Shown here one piece after another: positions 1 through 6,870 of a stretch of DNA of 64,000 nucleotides. The stretch lies in contig NZ_CP084551.1 in assembly GCF_021800405.1 (NCBI RefSeq), forward strand, positions 37,758 through 101,757, given 5' to 3'. This DNA is from Arthrobacter sp. FW306-07-I (GTDB lineage: Bacteria; Actinomycetota; Actinomycetes; Actinomycetales; Micrococcaceae). The stretch's first letter is position 1. Every line of letters starts with the position of its first letter. The translations under genes were made by a program, and so were the position numbers. A model generated the notes under the pieces. The model ran no database searches. It was not told the DNA's origin and was given only the letters and a program-made list of their open reading frames with translations.

Positions 1-924
1 TTCACGGCCGACAGTTACAGGGCGCCGTCCGCGGGCTGCTGCCTGCCATTCGGCGACGGCTTCAGCCGCCCCTTGCGGGGTGTCCTGCCACTCGGTGCGG
101 AGCTTGGGCAGGGCAAGGTCTTTGGCGAGGTGACCGCCGCCGAACCAGACCGGCCGGCCACCCTTTGGGGGACGTTCGGCCACGCTGTAGCCGACCACGA
201 CATCGTCGCGTCCGGACGCGTACCGTGGCCGGACCAAGGCACCGATACGGCGGAGACGGCGGACGAATTCTGCCTCATCCTGGGCTGCAGTCGCGCAGGC
301 ACGGACCTTGCGTTCCAATGACCGGCGTTCCGGTTCGGGTGCGCCGCGCCGTGCGGATGCTTCGCGCTCACCGGGACGCAGACCGCGGGTGGAATGCGTG
401 GGTGAGAGTTCTTCCAGGCCGTACTTTTTCTCAAGCTCGCGGGCTACTTGTTGTGCGCGCGGGAAGTCCCGCCAGCTGCTCCACTTGGTGCCGTCCTCGC
501 GGACCATGGACGCGGCAATATGGATGTGGTCGTTCCCGGCTTTGCTGTGGCCGTGACGGATCGCGACCCATTGTGCCGGTGCACGGCCGCTGGCTTCGGT
601 GAACCCCATTTCGTCCATGAAGTCCTGGGCGATGGCCGCCCATTTCTCGTCAGTGAGGTCGCCTTCTTCGGCACGCAGTGACAGGGAGCAGTGCCAGACA
701 TGTCCGCCGGGAATCTCGACACCCAGGACGCTACGGGCGCGGTCGAGTTCCTTGGCAATGGCCCCGGCGCCCTCAGCGTTCAATTCGTCGTCGTTGTGCC
801 AGGCCATGATCGACGGTGAGCCTGCGACCAGGTGCGGGTCGGTGTGCTCGTTCGCCCTCCCGGGACCGGCAAGGTATGCGATCAACCCATGCATGCGGGT
901 GCCCTTGGTGATGTTGGGAATCAT
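1..924 (-). CDS. Relaxase/mobilisation nuclease, C-terminus cut by window edge
   Basis: The frame stays open from an ATG at 924 to base 1 (308 codons), so the C-terminus lies outside the window. The start MIPNITKGTRMHGLIAYLAG is typical of actinobacterial relaxases of the PF03432 type. A metal-binding histidine cluster, HGHSKAGNDHIHI, lies near residues 128-140 and fits the HUH nuclease core that nicks oriT and stays covalently bound to the transferred strand. The catalytic tyrosine was not pinned down. The gene is translationally coupled to mobC by a TGATG stop/start overlap. It would process DNA for export by the secretion genes at 31-39 kb, although it lies about 30 kb away from them. The family call is firm; the subfamily is not assigned. 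Confidence 0.88.
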   Translation of the reverse strand, partial: MIPNITKGTRMHGLIAYLAGPGRANEHTDPHLVAGSPSIMAWHNDDELNAEGAGAIAKELDRARSVLGVEIPGGHVWHCSLSLRAEEGDLTDEKWAAIAQDFMDEMGFTEASGRAPAQWVAIRHGHSKAGNDHIHIAASMVREDGTKWSSWRDFPRAQQVARELEKKYGLEELSPTHSTRGLRPGEREASARRGAPEPERRSLERKVRACATAAQDEAEFVRRLRRIGALVRPRYASGRDDVVVGYSVAERPPKGGRPVWFGGGHLAKDLALPKLRTEWQDTPQGAAEAVAEWQAAARGRRPVTVGRE

Positions 925-1316
925 CAGCGCACCATCGAATCCAGCATCGAATTGAGCCGGTCGGCGACAGCCCGGACACGGGTCAACACGGTGCGGGCAG
1001 CTTCCGGGAACTCGTCCGTGGCGTTCGCGTGACGGGCCAGCTGGTTGACGTTGTTCGACAGGGCTGCAAGGTAGCGGCGTGCGGCGATGAATTCCACCGC
1101 CATCGCCCGGCGTTCAGCCAGCGACTCGGAGTTCTCCGCGTACAGGGCAGCGCTGACAAGGATCTCCGACGGGCTGCGCCCCGTCCGCGCCTCCAGGACC
1201 TTCAACTGCGCGCGCTCAAATTCGGACATCGACACGCGCACGTACTGGGTAGCGCCGTCAATGTTCGCCCGGCGCCGGCGGGTGAACCGGCGGGGAGACT
1301 TCGGCTCTTCGCTCAT
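924..1316 (-). CDS. mobC: MobC-like relaxosome accessory protein
   Basis: This is a 130-residue basic protein with an Arg-rich N-terminus (SPRRFTRRRRANIDG), then a segment (YVRVSMSEFERAQLKVLEA) that looks like a ribbon-helix-helix region, and a helical C-terminus. The phrase AALSNNVNQLARHANA near residue 85 is the typical MobC signature (PF05713). I chose the ATG at 1316 over earlier in-frame starts because a strong GGGGAGGGG ribosome site sits just upstream and the earlier translation looks non-coding. MobC proteins bind oriT and help the relaxase open the strands. The stop codon overlaps the relaxase start, so the two form one operon. Confidence 0.85.
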   Translation of the reverse strand: MSEEPKSPRRFTRRRRANIDGATQYVRVSMSEFERAQLKVLEARTGRSPSEILVSAALYAENSESLAERRAMAVEFIAARRYLAALSNNVNQLARHANATDEFPEAARTVLTRVRAVADRLNSMLDSMVR

Positions 1317-1738
1317 CCCGTGCCCCTCCCCCACATGCCCAGCGCAGCGCCCCGGAATTTCCGGGCCGACACCCTCAGTGTCGCCGATCAACGCGCGCAG
1401 GCCGTGGATCGACACGCGGGTTATGGCACATAACCGCCTAGCTTGCTCCGGAAAATCGCCTGCGCTCTTATTCGGCGCTTTGGTGGTTGTCCGGTACTGC
1501 CCTGCAGGACGCTTCGCGTCTGACTTGTTCACAACGACTGCGTCGTTCCGTTTCGGCTGGGTGAGGCTACTGCCCGGTCCTTCCTTGGCAAGTCTCCGCA
1601 GCCGGCTTTCGCGGCATATCCTCGCTCCGCTCCGGTATTCCACGGTCCGGCCACTCCGACTGGCCAATTCCTTCACCGGCCAAGTTTCGGCAAGCGTGCC
1701 GAAAGGAACGCGGCATAGGGATAGCGAAAGGTACAGTT
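1317..1738. other. Intergenic region, candidate oriT
   Basis: These 420 bases separate mobC, leaving on the minus strand, from a small HTH gene on the plus strand. They contain a perfect inverted repeat at 1419-1435 (GGTTATG, 3-base gap, CATAACC). The origin of transfer usually lies beside mobC, and short inverted repeats flank nic sites, so this is the best oriT candidate in the window. The repeat could equally be an operator for the divergent genes. No nic consensus was recognised with certainty. Confidence 0.4.
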
Positions 1739-1999
1739 TTGGCTCTCATCTCACCAACCACAGTGGCCAGGCAATACGGCGTCTCATCGACGCAACTGCG
1801 ACAGTGGCGGCAGCAAGGTATCGGCCCCGAATACTTCCAGTTCACCGCACGCACCGTCAGCTACGTTGACGACTATCTACGGGACTGGTTCAACGACCCC
1901 AACAACGCCGGCCTGCTGGCAGAAGGTCCTGCGGCCACCGGGCAAACCTCATGCCGGGATGGGCGCGTCCGGCGGACCCGGCGTCGGGACGATCGTTAG
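1739..1999 (+). CDS. Small MerR/excisionase-type helix-turn-helix protein
   Basis: This 86-residue protein starts at a TTG with GAAAGG eight bases upstream. Residues 5-35 (SPTTVARQYGVSSTQLRQWR) form a clear helix-turn-helix of the MerR/HTH_17 kind, followed by a second helix (VDDYLRDWF). The C-terminus is Arg-rich. Such proteins act as excisionases or as small repressors of plasmid genes. It is divergent from mobC across the candidate oriT, which would suit control of mobilisation. That role is inferred. Confidence 0.6.
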   Translation: MALISPTTVARQYGVSSTQLRQWRQQGIGPEYFQFTARTVSYVDDYLRDWFNDPNNAGLLAEGPAATGQTSCRDGRVRRTRRRDDR

Positions 2000-2009
2000 G
2001 CTGGATCCC

Positions 2010-2333
2010 ATGGCGAATCTCGACATTGAACAGACACGAAACCAGGCCCGCGCTCTCCTGGACTCACGGATAGAGTCAGTGACCAATCTGGTACGAACAC
2101 GGCAGCGCATCACAGATCTCAAGGACCAGCTCGCATCAGCCGAGCGTGACGACAAGCGCGCGTACGTTCAGGCAACCCGTGACGGGTGGAGCCCCGAGGA
2201 ACTCAAGAAACTCGGTCTCGAACCGGCCGCAGCAGGACGGCGCCGCAAGGCCCAGACTAAAGCCACCGACACCGCCACGCTTCAGGGTGAAGCCCGGCAG
2301 CCGGATGGGCATCATGCGGCTTCCCTGAACTGA
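2010..2333 (+). CDS. Hypothetical coiled-coil protein
   Basis: The 107-residue product begins MANLDIEQTRNQARALLDSR. It has a long heptad-like helical stretch (about residues 8-55) and a basic tail with a WSPEELKKLGLEP segment near residue 65. I chose the ATG at 2010 because upstream in-frame sequence overlaps the preceding gene in another frame and looks non-coding. It follows the HTH gene by 10 bases, so the two are probably co-transcribed and end at the terminator at 2394. No family was recognised; WSPEELKKLGL may be a small DNA-binding tail. Confidence 0.6.
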   Translation: MANLDIEQTRNQARALLDSRIESVTNLVRTRQRITDLKDQLASAERDDKRAYVQATRDGWSPEELKKLGLEPAAAGRRRKAQTKATDTATLQGEARQPDGHHAASLN

Positions 2334-2393
2334 CCCCTGCATGCGCTCGTCCGGGCGGCATTCCCGCACTACACGTGGCACTTATTAGGACAC

Positions 2394-2423
2394 AAAAAGG
2401 GCCGGCTTTAGCCGGCCCTTTTT
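2394..2423 (+). terminator. Rho-independent terminator, bidirectional
   Basis: The perfect stem GGGCCGGC/GCCGGCCC has a TTTA loop. It is preceded by AAAAA and followed by TTTTT. It lies 60 bases after the small plus-strand gene and can work in both directions. Confidence 0.9.
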
Positions 2424-2516
2424 GTTCTCCTCGGACAATGGAAATCTGGTCACAACTCTACCAGCCTCTGCAGGTGCTGCGCGGCACGATGGTGCGGGTC
2501 GTAGTCTTGCGCAAAC

Positions 2517-2572
2517 GGCGGTCCGCCGCTGGTGAGTGGCTGTCATGGTGCGCACACGGGCGGCGGACCGCC
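2517..2572 (-). terminator. GC hairpin downstream of parB
   Basis: GGCGGTCCGCCG (2517-2528) pairs with CGGCGGACCGCC (2561-2572) across a 32-base loop, and each arm is itself nearly palindromic. It lies 85 bases beyond the parB stop. Nearly the same hairpin follows the gene at 8452-8802, so it is probably a shared 3' element. There is no clear U-tract. Confidence 0.5.
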
Positions 2573-2656
2573 CGACTTTTGGAAGGTTCCTGGCCCTCGG
2601 ATGATGAGCGGGTGGGGCCTTGCCGGGCGGCGTTCGCGGCCGCCCGGCACGGGACT

Positions 2657-4006
2657 TTAGGCTTCTTCGTCCGCGGTTGGGGTACCGCTGTCGAGGATGA
2701 TTTTTTCAACCTCACTTGCGGTGTATCCCCACGTCACCAGCTGGTTCAAGTAGTCCCTGTGGGCTTGGCTCGGGGACCGCCATGAGTCCTTCGCGATCGT
2801 CTTCTCATACCCGGCACAGACCAGCGCAATCAGGGAAAACTCTGGCCGTGCCGTGGACTTCGCCACGTGAGTGCGGAGCGGGTTCCACGCCCAGGTCTTC
2901 TCCTCGACCATCTTGGCCCCGACCATCCCTGCAGCCACCTCCCCGTCGTAGCCGCTGGCCGTCTCCGGGTGGTGAGTGATCGCGTGGACGGTGAAGTACT
3001 GCCATCCCTTCGGTGCCTGCTTCTTCGCCAACAGGCCGGTCACAAAATCACGGCGGACCACCTGCGCGGACAACATCGCTTTATTGCGCTCGATCAGCGT
3101 TTTACGCTCGGCCTTCTGTTCCTCGCTCATGGGACCCTTCTGCTGTTGCTGGACACCGTCGTAGCGTTCGTACTTCGGGACGAAGCCCGTGTCCTTCCAC
3201 GCCGCGATCACGGAATGCGTGCGGTGCTGGCCGCGGTAATCCGTGGTGATCAGGACGGCGTTGGCGTCCTCCTCAGTGGCAGGTTCCCCGTCCTCCCTTT
3301 TCGCGGCGGTGACGTAAAGGTTCTCGTCGTCGGCGTAATGCCCGGCGTCCTCCACGATGGTCTTGCCCTGGGCTTCAAGTTCCTCCTGCAGGGCGGCGAG
3401 AGCGGCGGCGCTCTCACGCTTATCGCGCAGGAGCTGGGCGACGTGCAGGAGCTGATCGGGTTCGTCCATCATGACCGACTCGAGCTCCTCAGACGCTGAT
3501 ACGTCACCTTCAAACTCGGCCATGATCAGGGCCTCCTCAATCGACCATCCTTTGCCCAGGGCTGCCGCTCCCGCGTCGGAGGACTTGGCCTTCAGTGCGC
3601 TTTCAACGGTGGTCCGGGTGCGGCCTGTCTTCTTCGCGATCGCTGCCGCCGACACCCCGATCAGGGACAGCTGATGGTACGCCTCGGCCTCGTCCGCTTC
3701 GGTCAGTTCGGCGCGCTGGATGTTCTCCACCACCTGCGTCACGATCCGCTCCGCTTCCTCGGGGGACTGGATGATCATTACTGGGATCACCGGCCGCCCT
3801 GCTTCGACGGCGGCGCGGGTGCGACGCTGACCCATCAGCACGTGCACGGTACCGTCGTCCTTGCGGTGGGCGATGACCGGTTCCATCACGCCGTGTTCTT
3901 TGATGCTGGCGACGAAATCCGCGGTGAGGGCGGCGTCCTTGCGGACGTTGACATCGACCGTCAGGCTGGCCGGGTCGAGCATCTCCAGTACAGGTGTTGC
4001 GCTCAT
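2657..4006 (-). CDS. parB: ParB/RepB/Spo0J-family partition protein
   Basis: The 449-residue product has the ParB N-terminal nuclease/CTPase fold. MLDPASLTVDVNVRKD begins the family pattern, followed by SIKEHGVMEPVIAHRK and the CTP-binding patch VLMGQRRTRAAVEAG (about residues 55-75), then VVENIQRAELTEADEAEAY and an HTH (IAKKTGRTRTTVESAL). The C-terminal 200 residues are not recognised, making it longer than a typical ParB. The ATG at 4006 is chosen because AGAAGGA precedes it and the upstream in-frame sequence belongs to a repeated leader. No ParA lies beside it; the nearest ParA is at 24268. It may therefore be a solitary plasmid ParB-like protein (transfer or gene control) or work in trans. 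Confidence 0.85.
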   Translation of the reverse strand: MSATPVLEMLDPASLTVDVNVRKDAALTADFVASIKEHGVMEPVIAHRKDDGTVHVLMGQRRTRAAVEAGRPVIPVMIIQSPEEAERIVTQVVENIQRAELTEADEAEAYHQLSLIGVSAAAIAKKTGRTRTTVESALKAKSSDAGAAALGKGWSIEEALIMAEFEGDVSASEELESVMMDEPDQLLHVAQLLRDKRESAAALAALQEELEAQGKTIVEDAGHYADDENLYVTAAKREDGEPATEEDANAVLITTDYRGQHRTHSVIAAWKDTGFVPKYERYDGVQQQQKGPMSEEQKAERKTLIERNKAMLSAQVVRRDFVTGLLAKKQAPKGWQYFTVHAITHHPETASGYDGEVAAGMVGAKMVEEKTWAWNPLRTHVAKSTARPEFSLIALVCAGYEKTIAKDSWRSPSQAHRDYLNQLVTWGYTASEVEKIILDSGTPTADEEA

Positions 4007-4015
4007 AAAATATCT

Positions 4016-4191
4016 GTCCTTCTTGTCCGAGAAGTTGGGTGGGTGGGGCGGTTCGTGGTGACCGGCCAGCTCCCCTTCTCCCCGGCGTTGTTTTGGCTGC
4101 TGGCGGAGCTTGCGGAGCTGTGCCCGACGGAGCGCCTGTCCACCCGTAAGGGCAAGGGGCGGAAATCTTCGTAAGGAAATCAGCGACGCAG
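4016..4191 (-). repeat. Leader repeat copy 1, gene-proximal part
   Basis: This is the first 176 bases of a ~370 bp repeat also found at 7873-8243 and 9316-9688. Each copy ends next to the start codon of a minus-strand gene and supplies its ribosome site. Here the repeat breaks off at 4191 and resumes at 6083 because an IS110-family element has inserted. The three downstream genes use different frames relative to the repeat, so it is an untranslated leader or promoter module and not a conserved N-terminus. Confidence 0.9.
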
Positions 4192-4212
4192 ACATCTCAC
4201 GTGTTTAGGAAG

Positions 4213-5442
4213 TCAAGCAGCGAGCTCTGCGGGTGGGGTGAAGGCTGTGGTTTCGTCGAATTGGGTGTTGGTGGTGAGGCAGTGGTGGAGTTGGCCGAGG
4301 AGGCGGTTGAAGAGGTTGCGTTGGGCTGCTGCGTGCCAGTCCCCGGCTGCGCGGCGGCGTTTGTAGTGGGCTTTGGCGCCTGGGGATCCGGTGAGGGCGG
4401 ACAGTGCCCACATGTAGCCGACGGTGCTGAGGCGGTCGTTCTTGACGAATCTGCGGCCGACGAATTTCTTCTTGCCCGAGGCTCTGGTGATGGGTGCGGA
4501 GCCGGCGTAGGCCTTCAGGGCGCGGGCGTCTGCGAACCGTTGCCTGTCGTCTCCGATTTCGGCCAGGAGCCGGGCTCCGAGCTGGTTTCCGATCCCGGGG
4601 AAGCTGAGCAGGATCTGGGCGTCGGGGTGGGTGAGGAAGGCTTCCTCGACGGCGGCGCCGAGCTGGTCGACGGCCTGGCAGGCGGCGTCGAGGAGAAGCA
4701 GCAGGCCGGCGGCCTGCTGGCCCATGGCGTCTTCGACGGCCTGGGGCTGGCGGGCGTGATCGCCGCGGAAGATGGTTTTGATCCGCTGGGCCTGGGCAGT
4801 GATGCCGCGGGACCGTCCCGCGCGGCGCAGGGCGGTTTCGATCCGGGCGGTGCTGAGCCGTGCGCCCGTGCCCGGGGTGGGGGCGATGCGCAGCAGTTCC
4901 CTGATTTCAGGGCGGGTAAGGCCGTTCTGCCAGACCGCGCCGGCCTGTAGGAGGGCCGGGTAGAACTGGCGCAGCACGGAGCGGAGCTGGTTGGCGGTCT
5001 GCTGGCGTGCCCAGACCGCGTCCTGCTGGGCGCGGGCCAGGACGGTGATCGCCCGCGCCTGCTCGGTGTCGGCCGGCAGGGGGCGGTGCGCATGGGCGTC
5101 GGTGCGCAGGATGTTCGCCAGCACCAGGGCATCGCCCGGGTCGGACTTCTTCTTCGAGACCCCGTGCCGGTCGCGGTAGCGGGCGGCGGAGAGCGGATTG
5201 ACCGCATAGATTTTCCGGGCGCCGGCGCGCAGGGCCGCGACGAGCAGGCCCTGGCTGGTTTCGATCGCCACCGGGACGGGGTCCTGGGGTGTGTCCCCAT
5301 GGTCGGCGAGCAATTCCATCAGGTCCCGGTAGCCGGCGGCGTCGTCGGTGATCCGGCGTTTGGCCAGCAGCTCGCCGGCGCTGTCGATAATAGCGATGTC
5401 ATGGTGGCCTTCGGCCCAGTCGATCCCGCAGTAGAGGTCCAA
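4213..5442 (-). CDS. IS110-family transposase (DEDD recombinase)
   Basis: This is a full-length, 409-residue transposase. The N-terminal RuvC-like DEDD domain shows YCGIDWAEGHHD (Asp8), VAIETSQG (Glu near 61) and KKKSDPGDALVLANIL (two Asp near 103-107). The C-terminal Transposase_20 domain has LLSFPGIGNQLGARLLAEIG and AYAGSAPITRASGKKK, whose Ser is the likely nucleophile. Translation starts at a TTG at 5442 with GAGGAG eight bases upstream; the next residues match the family start. IS110 enzymes are guided by a structured bridge RNA encoded in a non-coding end, here probably the 640 bases upstream. The frame is intact, so the element may be active. Confidence 0.93.
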   Translation of the reverse strand: MDLYCGIDWAEGHHDIAIIDSAGELLAKRRITDDAAGYRDLMELLADHGDTPQDPVPVAIETSQGLLVAALRAGARKIYAVNPLSAARYRDRHGVSKKKSDPGDALVLANILRTDAHAHRPLPADTEQARAITVLARAQQDAVWARQQTANQLRSVLRQFYPALLQAGAVWQNGLTRPEIRELLRIAPTPGTGARLSTARIETALRRAGRSRGITAQAQRIKTIFRGDHARQPQAVEDAMGQQAAGLLLLLDAACQAVDQLGAAVEEAFLTHPDAQILLSFPGIGNQLGARLLAEIGDDRQRFADARALKAYAGSAPITRASGKKKFVGRRFVKNDRLSTVGYMWALSALTGSPGAKAHYKRRRAAGDWHAAAQRNLFNRLLGQLHHCLTTNTQFDETTAFTPPAELAA

Positions 5443-5509
5443 TCTGTGCTCCTCGCAGTCAAGGGTGTGTTCTGTTCTCGGGGTGTGCCAGTTCGGATCA
5501 CGCAGCGCC

Positions 5510-5542
5510 CTAATTCCAAGACTCGAAGGTCTGCCATCTCAC
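5510..5542 (-). ncRNA. Candidate donor-binding loop of an IS110 bridge RNA
   Basis: On the transposase strand this segment reads GTGAGATGGC, then a small hairpin (AGAC-cttcga-GTCT), then GGAATTAG. GTGAGATG is identical to the last bases of the element's right end (CATCTCAC at 4193-4200 on the plus strand). GAATTAG is the complement of the core plus the element's left end (CTAATTC, 6078-6084). The order left-guide, hairpin, right-guide is that of the donor-binding loop in IS621-type bridge RNAs, and it lies about 70-100 bases upstream of the transposase start, as expected. RNA ends and expression are unknown. Confidence 0.6.
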
Positions 5543-5771
5543 CAGCCGTTCGTGAAACGAGTCCACTTCGGGCGCCCCGGTCTAACCAAGAGCTCCACGG
5601 CTCCCGGAGAAGGAAGGGGTCATCCCGCAGCCTGCACGCCACCACGAGAACCAAGTACCACGCCATCAGTCGGGGGTTCCGCCGCCACGCGGGCGGCGGA
5701 ACCTGGCCGGCAACAACACCGAAGCATTGGCCGGCCCGGTCCGGGGGGCCTGCGGCGTGAATCCGCCGTTA

Positions 5772-5820
5772 CGCGCCGCTCTTCGTCGAGGGTTCAAGGA
5801 CCGAAGAGCGCCGGAGGCGT
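5772..5820 (-). ncRNA. Target-binding-loop-like hairpin, copy A
   Basis: This 49-base unit is 42/49 identical to one at 5942-5990. On the transposase strand it reads CGGCGCTCTT, a small hairpin (GGT-ccttga-ACC), then CGACGAAG. The first block pairs with AGGAGCGCCG of the actual target with one G-U wobble. The second matches the other target half (CGACGCAG) at 7 of 8 positions. It may be a second or degenerate target-binding loop. Confidence 0.45.
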
Positions 5821-5833
5821 CGCAGCAGCGCTG

Positions 5834-5928
5834 CCACCGCGGGAACCCCGATAACAGCTTCCGGCGGGGCCAGCTGACCTGGTCCCGCCGGAAGCGATTT
5901 GCGGTCACATCTGGGAGTCCCGCGGTGG
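5834..5928. repeat. Nested inverted repeats in IS110 left end
   Basis: An outer pair, CCACCGCGGGA (5834-5844) and TCCCGCGGTGG (5918-5928), encloses an inner 12-bp perfect stem, GCTTCCGGCGGG (5857-5868) with CCCGCCGGAAGC (5884-5895). The inner loop can extend the stem further. The structure sits exactly between the two 49-base target-loop-like units and is not expected in a minimal IS110 end. Confidence 0.8.
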
Positions 5929-5941
5929 GGCCGCCGGTGAC

Positions 5942-5990
5942 CGCGCCGCTCTGCGTCGAGGATTCCAAGATCCAAGAGCGCCGAAGGCGT
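5942..5990 (-). ncRNA. Target-binding-loop-like hairpin, copy B
   Basis: On the transposase strand CGGCGCTCTT (5983-5974) is followed by a small hairpin (GGAT-cttgga-ATCC) and CGACGCAG (5958-5951). The first block can pair with all ten bases of AGGAGCGCCG on the right of the insertion site (one G-U pair). The second is identical to CGACGCAG at 4184-4191 and so can pair with all eight bases of the other strand. Flanking GGTGAC/GTCACC form a closing stem. This is the arrangement of a bridge-RNA target-binding loop, although it lies about 500 bases upstream of the transposase. Confidence 0.5.
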
Positions 5991-6082
5991 CACCACCGGT
6001 AACTCCCCCACAGAACCCCAACAAGACAGCCCCGGGAAGAGCCCCACCACCTGGTCACCTGGAAGCCGCTTAACTACGAATT

Positions 6083-6282
6083 AGGAGCGCCGTCGAAGAA
6101 TTTCCACACCGCAGGCCCCTGGAGGAACGACAGGGGCTGGACGGGCCGGAGCGGGCACGTACAATCCGTCAGGACAGCAGCCAAAAAGCGTCGCAGACAA
6201 AAACGGGCCAGGGGGTCCGGAGCCCTGCGACGGCACCCCCTGACCCCAACAGCCGGCCGCGGAGCCTGCGGAGCGGACGCCC
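6083..6282 (-). repeat. Leader repeat copy 1, distal part
   Basis: This is the remaining 200 bases of the ~370 bp leader repeat, displaced from its first part by the IS110 element. It keeps the TACAAT box at 6160-6165 and the CAGGGGGT/ACCCCCTG stem (6209-6242) found in the other two copies. Confidence 0.9.
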
Positions 6283-6443
6283 GAACCTTGGAGGTGAAGG
6301 TTCCCGGGTTTTGGTGAGGGTGTTGCTAGGGTTGTCCCGTCCTCCTGCGCCGGTTGTTCTCTAAGGACGTCCGGCCGCGGCGGGCATCCTTCTGTCCTTC
6401 TGCCGGAGCTTGTCCCTTGCGGGTAGGGGTTGATGGAGGACGC
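6283..6443. other. Intergenic, nothing recognised
   Basis: These 160 bases separate the end of the leader repeat from the terminator at 6444. No gene or clear motif is seen. Confidence 0.4.
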
Positions 6444-6475
6444 AAAGAGCCGGCCACCATCGGGGCCGGCTCTTT
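6444..6475. terminator. Rho-independent terminator, bidirectional
   Basis: A perfect 12-bp stem, AAAGAGCCGGCC/GGCCGGCTCTTT, has an 8-base loop, with A-runs and T-runs forming the stem ends. It lies beyond the 3' end of the 49-residue minus-strand gene. Confidence 0.85.
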
Positions 6476-6526
6476 GTGTTCCTCGGACAAAGGAAGATTC
6501 AGGGCAGCATCAGTGCTGCGAGATGC

Positions 6527-6676
6527 TTAGAAGTTGTGGTGTTCCTGGGCCCACGCAATATCCACCGGCACGCCGGATTCGTCGGCGGTAAGCAGGCTCA
6601 GTTCCATGATGTCTTCGGCCAGGCTGGCGTCGTCGCCGGGTAAGTCGTCCTCGGTGAGGATGTAGTCGGTTGCCAT
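6527..6676 (-). CDS. 49-residue acidic hypothetical protein
   Basis: The reading frame runs from an ATG at 6676 to a TAA at 6527. It gives a short, very acidic peptide beginning MATDYILTEDDLPGDDASLA and ending AWAQEHHNF. AGGAAG lies about ten bases upstream. It ends 50 bases before a strong terminator, and its composition is protein-like, unlike the Arg/Pro-rich overlapping frame. The function is unknown. Confidence 0.55.
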   Translation of the reverse strand: MATDYILTEDDLPGDDASLAEDIMELSLLTADESGVPVDIAWAQEHHNF

Positions 6677-6827
6677 GCTCGCGCGCTTCCTGGTTCGGTG
6701 CAGTGTTCCAGGGTTTCACTGTAGCCGTGGTTTCTGCGCGTTCAAGGGATTTTGTGGCTGCGCCCGCGCCAGCGTGAACGGCGGCCGGGGGAGCGCAGCG
6801 GAGGAGGCCGCCCCGCCACCACAGGAA

Positions 6828-6864
6828 GGCCGGGCCGGGATCGTATAGTGATCCGGCCCGGCCC
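6828..6864 (-). terminator. GC hairpin after the DUF4192 gene
   Basis: GGCCGGGCCGGGATC and GATCCGGCCCGGCCC pair across GTATAGT with one slipped G. It starts 7 bases past the stop at 6871. There is no U-tract, which is common for actinobacterial terminators. Confidence 0.6.
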
Positions 6865-6870
6865 GTTCCC

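Larger units (their letters stand above)
4192..6082 (-). mobile_element. IS110-family insertion sequence (complete)
   Basis: Both ends are fixed by comparison with the uninterrupted leader copies at 7873 and 9316, which read CGACGCAGGAGCGCCG where this copy is split. An AG dinucleotide (CT on the transposase strand) is present at both junctions (4190-4191 and 6083-6084). That fits a CT core as in IS621-like elements, with no longer target duplication and no terminal inverted repeats. The element has a 21-base right end, one transposase gene and an unusually long 640-base left end rich in inverted repeats. A long upstream end with a short downstream end fits the IS110 subgroup rather than IS1111. 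Confidence 0.9.

Noticed and set aside
4007..4195. An N-terminal extension of ParB through the leader repeat (also for the genes starting at 7863 and 9307)
   Set aside because: The leader is open in frame with each gene but in different frames, so the peptide would not be conserved, while strong ribosome sites lie directly before the shorter starts.
4202..4950. A 249-residue plus-strand frame opposite the transposase
   Set aside because: It is the Gly/Val-rich complement of a high-GC gene with full transposase motifs.
5593..5619. A target-binding loop close to the IS110 transposase as the main candidate
   Set aside because: The architecture is right, but pairing with the real target is only about 6 of 9 and 8 of 10 with wobbles, much poorer than at 5951-5983; it is kept only as an alternative.
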